DNA of 64,000 bases. Source: Galeruca laticollis. Taxonomy: Eukaryota; Arthropoda; Insecta; Coleoptera; Chrysomelidae. This document shows positions 34,601 to 48,000 of this stretch, in pieces. The notes under the pieces are model-generated. The model had not been told where the DNA came from. It was given only the letters and a program-made list of their open reading frames with translations, and did not search any database. The first letter of the stretch is position 1; each line of letters begins with the position of its first letter. Both the position numbers and the translations under genes were made by a program. Location: assembly GCA_963921935.1 (NCBI GenBank), contig OY998185.1, positions 30,534,487 to 30,598,486 of the forward strand, written 5' to 3'.

Positions 34601-37600
34601 CTTACGAGTTTATTATAAATCTTCCAAATAACTGGATAATTTATTTATCAACATCTTTATTTAATTCAATATTTAATACTGCTATTATTCCGATATCTTG
34701 GTCTAAAATTCTGTTAACTATGATGCATAAGGATAGTTCGACAGATAATCCTGGAAACTACAGGGGATTAGCTCTTGTTAGCGGTTGTGCCAAAATATTC
34801 ACTTCCCTTATTCTAAACAGACTGTCAGAATGGGCGGATAAATGTACCCTAGTAGAAATTTATCTTGGCGCAATATTGGCCAGGTGTTGCCGCCAATATT
34901 TGACAATATTTGAATTAGAAAAAAATGTTAACGCTTTTCAATGCTCAACCAATATTGCAAAGGCAATATTAGAAAAAAAAACTAGATCCCATGTATATCC
35001 AATATTGGTGATATATTGTCAATATTGCACCAATGCCTTGCTAACATTCACAATAAAATATTGGCGGTATATTGAGAATCAATCTGAGGCCAATATTGCG
35101 TAAATATTGAAATCTTGCTGCAATATTGCGCCGATATATAGCCAACATTCGGTTCTACTAGGGTAGTATTTTGCCAGAATATCAAGCCGCCTTTCGTTTA
35201 GGTCGAGGTTGTCAAGATAACGTCTTTACCTTGTCCAGTGCTATTAATTTACATATAAGGCTTAGAAGACGAAAAATGTTTGCAATTTTTGTTGATTTTA
35301 AAACAGCCTTCGACTCGGTTGATCATGCGGATTTGTGGAGAAAGTTATTTGATTTGGGAATATCATCAAACATTATCCGGGTAATAAAAATGATCTAAAA
35401 TGATCTACTCGCATGCAACAGTGCAGATTAAATGCTCTGATGGACTATCAAAATAATTTGAAGTGACAACGGGCGTGCTACAGGGAGAATCTCTCAGCCC
35501 CTCATTGTTTGCACTGTTTATAGCAGATTTTGAAGCTTTTTTTTATGATAACGGCGCTCAAGGTGTAAATATTGATGACAAAATGGCATTTTGTCCCTTA
35601 TGTATGCAGACGATCGGGCCATTTTGGCACATTCTGAAATTTTAGAAAAATATACCATTACGAAGAAATTAACTGTTAATTTACAGAAAACAAAAATTAT
35701 GCAATTCTCACGAGGGGGTTCTGGAAACCCAACTATGATTTTTACTTTAATAACCAGTTGATCTATACAACTAATAACTATACATATCGAATTGTAGTAT
35801 TTACTTCGCCGGGTCTCTTTAATGAAATGGCCCATTCAACCACCAACAAAGGTAAACAGACTATAGGTTCTCTTCCACCAATAATGGCTAAAACTAAAAT
35901 TGATACTTGGCAACCTAGAATCAAATTGTTTGAGCCACTTGACCTTAGTGTAATGTTTAACTGTATTTCTGTCTGGGGTCTAAGGCACTTAGACATATTG
36001 GAACGAGTACAGTTATATTTTCTCAAAAGAGAGACTGGAAGAGTCAAGTTTGCATTAAATATTTTTAAAATATCTCTTAATTGGATACAAAAAACAATGA
36101 CAATGGATAATCATCGATACCCCAAACTTTGTATGAAACAACAATTGCGTTTGATTAATTGCACACAACTGGATAATGCAGGTGAAAAAGTTTTTTGTTG
36201 ATATTGATTGTGTTCATATATGGAATAATTTAGACCACCCTTCATTTAGTTCGCAAAGTTTTGTTGTCAAAATATTTTACATACTTACATGAATCAGATG
36301 TAAATATGGCGACTCATTATTCTTTCATGTATTTATAATATTTTCTCCTATCACTTGTAAACCTGGCACATATTTGTTTTTAAAATTACCTATCCAGTTT
36401 ACCCGTACTCTTGCCCAGTTGCGTATGTCTAATCATTTTAGAATTAAATTTACGTTAAATGGTATTGGATACACTATTGACCCCGAATTAGATTGTACTG
36501 TTTGCAATACACATGAAAAGGAAACTATTTTCACATACTATTTGATTGTCCAATTCATGAATCAATGAAACCAAATTTATCTTGCCTTGTAAATGTAGAC
36601 TCACTCCTGCATGCCTTAAATAATATATCAATTTTGGACGCTAAGAAGATTGCAGAGCATATTTGGAGTATATTAAAATTGCGCTTTTTTGTGTTAAATG
36701 AATAGTAGGTTTGTATTATTTAAGACCTAAAAATTATTTTTGTATTTGTATTCATTGTTGCAACATTGATTCAGAAGCAATAAATTGATTATTATTATTA
36801 TTGTTATGACTTAGACGACTCACTTTCTCGGCCGTAGCCGGAAAACATTCACCGACCCCTCGCGCGCGCCATTGGGGTTTGGCTCTGTGAGAGCTCGGGC
36901 TGGTAGGGCTCGGCACGGTTAATGGGGATGAAGTTCATCATGTCCCATCCGGTGGATGTTTCGATGGTCTATTCTTCGTCGTTCAAAAATTTGCTGGTGA
37001 TATGAGATGTCTGGAGAATCACCGTCCTCTGGATAATTTTTGCGAGGCCTTTAGGTAGGTTGAGTTGCTCCAAATATTACAAGAACCTCTTCGTCACCAC
37101 GCCTGTAGGCGATATTATGACTGGGATTGTTCTCACTTCTAATCTACATACGTGTTTAAGTTCGATAGCCGAGTTTTGGTATTTATTTCTCTTTCCAATC
37201 TCCGTTTTCTGCAGGTTGCTGGTTAGGAGGCATCCTATATCAATAATGGTGGTCTTCTTATCTTTCTTTTTGATCACCAGGATATCAGGGTGGTTGTGAT
37301 CTAAAGTCCTATCGGAGTGGATTGGTCTATCCCAGTACAGCACTGTTTCTTCGTTTTCTAAAACAGCTTGAGGTACATATGTATAGAAGGGTGGTGGGTT
37401 AGTAACAAGTCCTAGGTCAAGTGCTAATTCTCTGTGGATGATCTTCGTCACTTCGTTGTGTCTTCCCAAATACATTCCCGTAGCCAAAGCAGGGCAGCCC
37501 CCAGTGACGTGTTCGATAGTTTCTCCCACGGCTTTACACTTTCTGCAGACATTGTTAACGTCGGGGACTTTAAGAATGTATTTCTCATAATTTCTAGTTC

Positions 37601-40600
37601 GGATGATGCTATCCTAAATGGCTGTTATAAATCCCTCGGTCTCTGGGTGTAACGTTCCTTCCTTAAGCTATAGAGGCGAGGTTTCCTTATCAATCTCAGA
37701 GTTGTTTAACGCATTGGGATACTTTCCGTGGAGCACCTTGTCTTGCCATGCTGTTTGGACATCCTCGTTCGTTAGGATCGTTATAGCATGTTGTCGATCT
37801 TTGAGGTTAAGCGGTGTATATCTGTTGTCACTCTCCACTATTTTCCTAATGAGAGGCCTGTTCGAGTTATAGAAGTAGAATCGCATATTCTTCTCTTGGG
37901 TTCGGCACATTCTTTTGACGCTGCCTAATCCCCTGCCCCTTGCGTTCTAGGCATATATAGTCTCAACTGTGCTCTTTGGGTGATATTATTATTATTCTTA
38001 TTATTATTATTATTATTATTATAAACAAAAAACTATTTACTGAGATATTAATAAAATAGTACAAGCAGCCAAATATGGTTAGATTTGATCGTGAGTTTCT
38101 GTGATTTTCAGCTTTTCAAATTGGATTTTATGGTCTGGTGTGAGCTTCATGGACACAGCTTCTGGAACGGAAATTTCTTAAACAGTTTTATTTGAGTAGG
38201 GTATACCTTCAACAGCGATTGGTTCCTCGATTAGCAGGATGCTGGTTGATTTGATCCATTGATCTTGGACTTTAATAGGGTGAACTATCCTTATTAATAT
38301 AACTTTAGAGGTTTCTTGTACAAAGTTTTCTATTGCTATGCATTTGGGTGCAGTTGTGAACATTTGGGAGTAAGCATCACCACGATACATGATTCGTACA
38401 GATAATATTTTCTTCTCGGCAAATACATTTTTCGTACCATCTGTTGTTGGCGTAGAAATGGGCAGGCGCAGGCGGCAGCATTATGATGTGATCTCTGGTA
38501 TGAGATAAATTCTGAATGTAGCATAAGAGTTAACGTGTAGAATTGGGATTTTGATTATTACGAGAATTTTCTTTGAAGTAACAGAGATAAAGATTTAGAA
38601 GATACGATAAGTTCATACGGGTGCTCGTCATTGACAAGAAGGGCATCTCTGGAGTAAAAGTGAAGAAATTTATTCTTAAGAGCTACTAGTTCTTTGAAAG
38701 TAAATTATCCAATATTTGTCATATCCAAATGAGAGAGATATTCTAATTAGTTTCATGATAAATTCATTAATATTTTGAAGATTAATTATTTCGTTATGAA
38801 GAGAAGTGTAACCATGAAAATCAGCAGATAGTTTATTAATTGCAGTTACAACTACTATACTATTATTATATATTTTCTCTAATAATTTATTAAATCTAGT
38901 ATCTAGGGATTTTCCAAACGAGATTTGATTATTAAATTTCATTATGATTTCATTCTCTTTCAATGCTATTGCCATTATATGTGTTGTAACTCGCCTTTGT
39001 CTCTTTCATTATGAGTTTCGTATATAGGAAGGTCAGAGTCAAAATGTATCTCTTCAGCGTGAGTAAAAATGTCGTCTATAGGATCGTTTGGGTTTTGTTC
39101 TTTTAAAGTTCTAATTTTTTCGGAAAGTGTTGAATGGAACCTTTCAACTGGAGAATTAGAAGAAGAGCTATTTACTGTCGTATAATGAATTTCATCTTAT
39201 GCATTTTCAAGAATTCTTTGATTAGAGAAAAGTTAAATTCGGTACTGTCGGCTACAATTTTCTTGGAAAAATTGTGATGTGCAAAATAGTTTCGTAATTT
39301 ACTTAATATTGAAATTGATGTTTTGTCGGGTATTTTATAACATTGTCCATACTTTGAAAATTAATCTAAGATTGTCGAATACAAATTTTTATTACAATAG
39401 AATAAATCTATATGTAAAATATCAAAAGATTTTTGACCAAGGAGTGGTTCTAATTGTGGAAATTTATGGGTGCCTTTCATATTTATTTTACAAGCAAATT
39501 TCGCATTTATTGATAAAATTGATAAGATTGTTGTCTGCATAGAGGGCCAGTAAAATTGATGTCGCAAATGTTTGTAGTTTCTAATATTCCGTTATGATTT
39601 TCAGAATGATATGTCTTCACACACTCAATTTGTTTTTACGTAGACGTACAAAAATGAGCTTTAACTATTGATTCTAAATTTTGTATAAAGTAATTACAAA
39701 TATAAGGTTTGAATTCATGATCTATTTTTATTGAAAACGTTTGATTTGCTAATTTTGAGTTAAATTTACCGTTCAATGGCGACACCATCTTCTGTGGAGA
39801 TTTCAACTGCCACCACACCCTCTGGGTTCTTCTGGTGATCAAGTCTGTGGAACACGACTCGTTGACGCCTTAAACAACACCAATTATATAATACTTAATG
39901 ATGGATCACCAACAAAAATTAACAGACCCAGTCAAAATAAATCTTCAATCGATCTCACACTTGCATCACCTAATTTAGTAAGCAAATTGAATTGGTCAGT
40001 GCTTCCTGAGCCCTTGGGATCAGACCACCTCCCAACTCTATTACAATATAATACAAATTACACTCCCCAGAACATCTCTCCTTCAACCAGATGGAATGTC
40101 GCTTCTGCAGACTGGACCCTATTTTCAAGCCAAATTAAAAACCACTTCTTAGATCAAACTGATAATGATATGACTCTTACTAAACTAATTAATATAATCT
40201 CTGACTCGGCTTCATCATCAATGAAAATAAACCAGCCAGTCTGCATAAAAATCCCTCACCCCCTCTGGTGGGACGAAGAATGTTCACCTAAGGTCTCACA
40301 AAGAAAGATAGCTATACTTAAATATAAGAATCCCAACTGGGATAACTGCCTCAAGTACAAAAACATCGAATCCCAAACCAAACTTCGTTTCAAGACTGAA
40401 AGTATGAACAGTGGGAGGGAATTTCTTAACAATTTAAACAAAAATACACCTATCGACAAAATATGCAATTTTATCAAAAAAATTGCAAACAAAAAATATT
40501 GTAATTCGCAATCAAATACATCCACAGAGATGATAGATAAGTTACTAGATTATTTTGCTCCTCCTACTGCTAGTAATACATTCACCAGCACAACAAAGGT

Positions 40601-41565
40601 ATCTCAGTCTAGCAATTTTCCGTGTAATCATTTTAGCTCATCAGAATAAAATGCTCACATATTTACCACCGATAGCTAAGAATGCACTTTTATATATCTT
40701 TAATAAATTGTGGTTTATAAATAGTAGCCGCGTCTTTGATGAGCTTAAATAAACTATCATTGTTCTTATATTAAAACCTAAAAAAGACCCAAATGTGATA
40801 TCTTCTTATCGTCCAATCTCGCTCATCTCCTTTATTACCAAAACATTTGAACGCATGATAAAGGCTAGGTTGGAATGGTATTTAGAATATAATTAAAAAC
40901 TACCACATTCACAGTATGGATGTCGACGTGGAATGGATACGATGGAAGTTGTCTCCCAAATAGTCTCAGATGTTCAATATTCATATTCGAAAAACTGGAA
41001 GGCGGTTATTTATTTGTAGACTTAAAAGGCGCATATGACTCGGTTGATCTGAAGATTCTTACTGAAAGTTCATCATCAGAATTCATGCGACATAGTAGAC
41101 TTGTTTCAAAATCGACAAATATACATTAAAGACAACAATAATGTTTTGCATGGACCAATGGTCGTCAATCACGCATTACCTCAAGGAGCGGCTGTTAGTC
41201 CTGTTCGATTCAATGTATATACTTATAGTTTACATAACATTTTTTATTCGGATGTAAAGTGCATACAATACGTAGATGATTTTTGTTTGTATACCACAGA
41301 GGATAACTACAACCAATGTGTCAAAGTACTGAAATGTATCGTATATTGACGTAAGACCTGGTTTTGTGATCACGCCTTAATAATTTCTCCAGAAAAATCA
41401 GCTGTTGTGTTTTTTACTAGACACAGATTGCACCTCACTGATACGCTTACTCTAAGTGGTCTCAAAATACCAATCAAAACAGAATACAAATATTTAGGCG
41501 TTGTACTAGATAACAAACTTCTGTGGGGTAGCCAAATAAATCATCTCAAGAGTAAAGCTGAAAAG

Positions 41566-41626
<61 letters not shown>

Positions 41627-41955
41627 CAAAGAGATGTAGGAATATCGCGTGATATGTTAACAACAACAACAAAGACATTCATGGGTAATTCACGCAAAAT
41701 AAAGGGCTACTGAAATAGAGTGGTAACCGTGGACATGCATGTTTCTGGCTCATTTTGCCTCATCAGCACGGCATAACCAAATAAGGATGTGTTTTCCAAT
41801 GTTTCGATTAACATCTTTGCTCCCAAATTTCACATCCTTATTTGGTTATGCCGTGCTGATGAGGCAAAATGAGCCAGAAACATGCATGTCCACGGTTACC
41901 ACTCTATTTCAGTAGCCCTTTATTTTGCGTGAATTACCCATGAATGTCTTTGTTG

Positions 41956-42025
<70 letters not shown>

Positions 42026-45000
42026 TATATTGTAAATATATATACAATTTGTATCATTGATTATGTCATCGGGTTGGGTTTTTTACATTGTAAGTGCAAT
42101 TTAAAATATTGATTTAGTGCAAGGGAACACAGTTACCTGCACCACCTTCCCTTATTTCCGCACGATTCAATATTTTTTTGTAAACTGCTTTAAAATTTGT
42201 ACAACTTGGATTATTATTGTGTCCACCATGAGATCTAATAGAACTTAAAAACAATTCCAAAAGGTCCTGACTGCATTTATAAACAGGTAAAAGTTTTAAA
42301 AGTCGATCAGAACAATTTAAATATTTGTTGTAAATTTTATTAATTGAGTGAAAGTAGTTTTACGGTTACTCCCAATTATTTTCTGTCCATTAGAAAATTT
42401 TAACGTTGCAGTATAATTTACAAAAAAAGATAAAAACATTTCAATTTTACCCTGATTCATCGAGTAAAAGCATTTTTGTACCCAAATTCGTTCAATTTTC
42501 TAGAATTTAAAATATCAAAAGTATCATTCATAGTGCTTATGAATTTTATTGTAGCCCCACAGTCCGCAAATTAAACTCGCTTTAAAACATCCCGACAAAA
42601 TTGTAAAGAATCCGCAACGGATCTACTTAAAAGTTGTGCGGCCAATTTTATTTTAATTTTTTGTTTAAAATAATTAACTTGTTGCTTCCTAATTTTGCTT
42701 GCTATGTGTAACCCTTCAGATTCTTGCAATGCTACAAGCTCGTCTACATATTTAAAATTAATAATATTCCCATCACCATCTATTATTATCTTCCTATCAC
42801 CGAAAAAGTTTGTGACTAGTTTTATCATGCGTGAAGGATGAGGCATAATAAAAACTAAATTACCACAATTAGTTAAGAACCCTGTTTCCATTTTAAAAAG
42901 ATTAGTAAAACTGCACCCAAGCCATTCTGACATTGAAAAATTGGTTGCACAGCCGTCATAAATCAAATTGCAAATTGTTAGACTACAATCTGTTAAAGCA
43001 GATATACATTGTAATATTACTAAATAATTTGATGAATATTGATACATTGAATAAAAAAATACCCAACAGGTATTTTCCAGCTTTCATGAATTGCCACAAC
43101 CATAAAAACGGAAGCCTTATTGGCAGCAGAATTGTCAGTTTTCTCAAGTTCTACACCAAAATTAACATAACCGTGATATTTTGTCCCATGAAATTCTATT
43201 TTTTCTCTAAGAAACATCTCAACCATTACTAATTAACACAAAGGTTTGCTATTGTTTTGTACCTTAATTTTTAACATTGACAAAGCTTCTATGGTAAATC
43301 CTGGGTCAGCATCAATCACAGAATACCGTTGAGACAAAGTTTTCACATGAGGTAAACATTGTCTTACATAATTGTATGCATTTACTGAAAAATAGTGTAA
43401 AGTAATCGCAAAGCTTCGTATTTCTTCACTATATGACTTCGTTACCATTTTGCCTGTTGTTTTATTAAAAACTCAATCAACTCTTCATTATCACCAAACT
43501 GTTTTATTATTGATTTTGAACGATCATAGTTGAAGAAACTTTTATTTTGTAATTCCTTCCTCCTTTAGTTTACATTTACGGGGAGTATCTGCTTGAGGTA
43601 TGGTTGATAAGGTCACTGCTACCGAATTTTGCCTTTTCTTAGGAGTGCTGTTCATACTTATTTCAATGTGAAAAGCTTCTTTTCGATTCTTAGGAGTACA
43701 GCTTGTAACCAAACAAATACCTTCTTCAAATGTAGGATTACATAGGCATATTTACATCAGAGACTTCATGATTTATTGGTAAAATAACTGGTTCATTTGT
43801 ATAAACAGATGAAATGCTAACAAAACTAGGATCACATTCGCTTGCCTGGAATAAATATGATTAAAATTAATAATTTGAAAAATAGTCAAAAATTAAAAAC
43901 TTACCTATTTCACTCGTAATACTGGAAATGTAGGAACACAGTTTTTCCTCAACTGCACTTTCTTTGACGATGATTTATCAAAATCATCCTCAGTGAAATG
44001 TTGTGATGTTGTAAACATAAGAACACAAAAAACTATTTGTGGGTAACTCCGTTTCACTTCGATTTATGAAGTTCAGCCAAACTGAAAGCTGCTCATATTT
44101 CTTTGGAAACCTGAAAATGAAATAAAATTATTATACAAATATTGTTTAAAGTTTATATGAGACGTATTCGCAATTAAATAGTTTGTTGTCAGTTTCGTAG
44201 TTAGTAAAATAACAAAAAAATTTAATTGTCAAAACTGTGAAAACGAAGAAATAATTCAATTTTTATCAATTTTTATACAAAATGTATTCAACTTTTATAG
44301 TGTTTTTAACGGGCTTTTGGATAAGAAACTTTGTTTTAATACCAAGGCCTTTGATAAATAGAAAGTTGAATGTACACAAAATCCTTTTCTACTTTGAATT
44401 CTTTTCATTTAGAAATTTCAGAGACGAAACATGCAACAAAGTATTTAAACGTTGCCATATAATATAGCAAATTATATTATATAGTTATTTAGCCTAAGCA
44501 CAACAAGAAGTAGCAATTTAATAATTGAATGTGTAAAATCCTGTCTGTACCATACTTTTCAAATTATATAATAAAATAAATATTTTAGAATGTTAAAACT
44601 AGAATTTAATAGTAAATAAATTATTATTTTCATTCCAGTAGATGCCACAGTTTAATTTCTAACCTCTCTTGTATGTTTCATAATAAAAGTGTTCAACAGT
44701 ATCTAACCCATGCAGTATACTAAAGTACTACTAATAAATACCTACTATACTTTACTTACCTATAAAAAATAATTCCATTTTTCTTGGCTTTGTGGGAGAT
44801 TCCACAAGCTACACAACTAATCATTGTTCACAACTAGTTTATATAAAATACATTTGATAAAACAGTCAAAAGACATTGTTGTACAACTAAATATTAACTT
44901 AAATTTATGCTAATACTCAAAATGACTATTTTTTAACTAAAAACGTGAATGAAGAAAAATGCCTCTTCAATTTGATACATGAATTGATGACTTGCAGTTG

Positions 45001-48000
45001 CTTCCATAAAGAAATAAACATATTCGTTCTGTTAAACTGTCTTTTTTTATCAATTAGATCGAATTTTCTGTTTAATTTATGGCTGTTTCATTGAAAAAGT
45101 ATTTTATACCTGGTGCGTTTTTAAGATGTAAATTAGTACCGCTGAGTAGACATGTCCAACTCTAATAAACTTGCTATTAGGGGAATACCGGGTAATGGGA
45201 TTCAGCGGGTAATGGTGGTCACCCACACATCTCTCCAAAAGTACAACTAATAGAAACGCGTTAACGGTCCTCCGCTTTGGTACAGGTGTACCTTACGTGG
45301 TATATGGGCTCACGCAGATTGTACTGGGTGGGAGTCTGCCATGGGTTATGTTTGCGATTTGTGTTAGATTTTTGTATAATCCTCATTGCCCACAAGGTGA
45401 CTTCAATTACCCGTACCTCAGTGCAATAGGAGTCAAAACAGTTATTTTTTTTTTACTTTTATATTTTCCAAAGATGATTATTAATGTGATGATTACTGAT
45501 CTCAAATGATAGCTAATTAAGTAAATTTTGTTACGAGGCGGTTGCAATAAAGATTTTGTTCATTTTAACTTTTGTATTCTAATTCTTGCTAAAGTGACCC
45601 CAATTACCCCTTTCTACCCTACCGTTTTAAATGAAATTAACTGTTTCTTCATTATTCCACAATATATTGAAAAAATGTTAAAAATTCCAAGAAATTGATA
45701 ATTGTTTGGATATTAAATATTATCGACAGAAGTTACATTTCATTTGATGCATACCTGATGTTTAATAATTATTTTTGGTTAGACCAAGAAGTGACATACC
45801 TTGTGATTGATTTAATATATATCAATAGAAAAAGGAAGAAGATATGATATTACAAATATTAAAGCTTACATATTATTAGCCCTAAGGGATATCCTGGATA
45901 TCTTTTCCCAATTAAGCTCAGTATAACTGTGCAATGGTATAGAAAATTAGGAAAACTATATCTGCTTATCTTCACAATTATCACTTAAAGAGACAGTTTA
46001 GAAGTGGATAACTCCCTAGATTTATCTGTTCATTGACGACTTCATATTGTGGGTTTCTTAAGTGTCATCTAATTTCAAATTCTCAAGGAAATCCAGTTCT
46101 TGTTTCTTATCACAAATATGTAGTACTTCTAGTTCTATGTTAGGTGTCAATAAATGATTGGTGTCAAGTAAATGTTTTGCGTAGTGGGATTTATCTGGTT
46201 GTTTCAATTTGTATGCTCGCAAGTGTTCTCTGTATGTCATGTAGGTGTCAATAAATGATTGGTGTCAAGTAAATGTTTTGCGTAGTGGGATTTATCTGGT
46301 TGTTTCAATTTGTATGCTCGCAAGTGTTCTCTGTATCTGATTTCAAAACTTCTAAGGGTTTGACCTAAATAGACATCATTACATTCTGCACATTTGAATT
46401 TATATATACCAGACTTCTTTAATGGGGATATTTTTGTTTTTACATTTAACAATTTTGTACTAATATCACTTTCTGTTTTAAAAGAAATTGTTGTTTGCTA
46501 CTAATGATATTATCTTTGAAATATTATTAGAAATATTACCTCAATATGTGATGGTTTTATAATTTTTAATTTCTGTAGTTTGTTTAGGAAATATTAGTTG
46601 TAATGGCACTTTTGCTCTTTTTTATTAATTTATTTATTTATCATATGTAATGGATAGCCGTTGGATGCTGCTATTTGTTTTATTGCATTAATTTCTCCAT
46701 CAAAATTACATTTGTTCATAGGAACTGAAAATGCTCTATGTATCATAATTATATGCTGCCAACTTATGTGACATGGGATGATTGGAATTATATGGAATAG
46801 TTACATCAGTGTGAGTTGGTTTTCTGTAAATTGCATAAACAAGTACATTATTAACTCTTTGAATTTTTAAATCAAGTAACTTGATTGAGTTATTTTCTTC
46901 AACTTCAAACGTAAATTTATATAATTTTTGGGTAAAATTATTAATATGGTTGAAAAATACTTCTATAAAACAAGCTAATATGTCATCTAGATATCTATAC
47001 CAAGATAAGATATAATTTGAAATATTACATGTTTGCCAAAATTGGTCATATAGGGCTTCCCATTGGCAAACCTTCATTTTGAATATATATCTAATTGCCA
47101 AAAGTGAAATAATTCTGATTAATATATACATCAAATAAATTATGTATATCTGATATTATTCCCGGATTAATATTTTTATCTTCTAGCAATTTTCTTGCAA
47201 GTGTTAGTCAATCTTTAGGAGGAATTTTAGTGAACATATTGGTAACTTCAAATGAAATGAGTTTAGAGTTATCTTGTAAGTTGAATGTTTTTAATTTTTT
47301 CTATCTATTAAATTTTTAGATATATACCCGTACTTATTAAGTATGTTGTTAAGTTTTTTTGCTATTATTAGGAGTATCAACATTAGAAACTACAGGTCTA
47401 ATTGGTTTCGTCATTTTATGTAACGGTTTTATATAATTGTGGAGATTGAGGATTTTTATTTACGATGGATTTCTTTTCATAATCCCTTAAAAGATAATTT
47501 GAATTATTAACAATATCTCTTACATTATTAGAAACTTTTTTTTGTGGGCCTGTTCTAAGAATTTGTACATCGCTAAATTCTATAAAGTTATATATTTTTG
47601 AATTATAATCTTCAGTTTTCAATATAACAGTGGGATTTCCTTTGTCAGATTTTGTAATTGTTAGGTTATTATTTTCTACTTTCTTTTTGATTGAATTTAA
47701 AACTGTAATGTCATTTTTTGTTTGACATTTAGCCTGTGACAGTTCAATATTTTAAATTAAATTGGCAATTTTCAATTTCTTATAAAGAAAATTATTTGAA
47801 TTAGATTTTAAAGCTATTGCTGATTATGTACCTAATGTTTGTTTAGATTATTAGTAAATTTTGGTGGTATGCTGTACTTTAAACCTTCATTTAAAAATTC
47901 TATTCCACTATTTGTAAAAGTAGTGTCTGGAAGGTTTTCAAATCGTGGTGTAAAGTGTGTTGGTATGAAAATACTTCCAGTATCATGATGTTTAGAGTAT

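Larger units (their letters stand above)
32462..36806 (+). mobile_element. LINE (CR1/L2-like group), two ORFs, carrying a MITE
   Basis: Near full-length but decayed non-LTR element in the sense direction. It has ORF1 (32479-33224), endonuclease (33225-34000), RT (34560-35720, split by a 317-bp MITE at 34847-35163), a C-terminal region and a 3' tail ending in an (ATT)n microsatellite at about 36788-36802. A microsatellite tail instead of poly(A) is typical of the CR1/L2 and I groups. Frameshifts are scattered throughout, so it is not active. The exact clade is not certain. Confidence 0.8.
38050..39775 (-). mobile_element. Ty3/gypsy-group remnant: integrase, possible env-like segment
   Basis: On the - strand: an integrase zinc region (HENHNG-like SENHNG at about 39590-39610), LRHQFYWPSMQTTI (about 39565), FDILHID (catalytic Asp region, about 39430), then NSSSSNSPVERFHSTLS (rc of 39121-39180) with the catalytic Glu in SPVERFH, then a tail. 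Downstream, 38975-38676 and 38524-38178 give frames whose position would fit a third, envelope-like ORF as in errantivirus-type elements, but I see no firm signature there. No LTRs, RT or gag were found. Frameshifts throughout. Confidence 0.55.
41665..41957. repeat. Perfect inverted repeat, 127-bp arms, 39-bp spacer
   Basis: 41665-41791 is the exact reverse complement of 41831-41957, base for base by eye. The spacer is 41792-41830. The arms carry a hammerhead-ribozyme-like sequence in opposite orientations. (AT)n tracts lie on both sides. There is no coding content. The arrangement resembles the inverted terminal segments of Penelope-like elements. Perfect identity suggests recent formation or ongoing arm-to-arm conversion. 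Confidence 0.95.

Noticed and set aside
44282..44467. 61-codon frame between the THAP exons
   Set aside because: It lies in the predicted intron of the P-like gene, opposite strand, with no motif.
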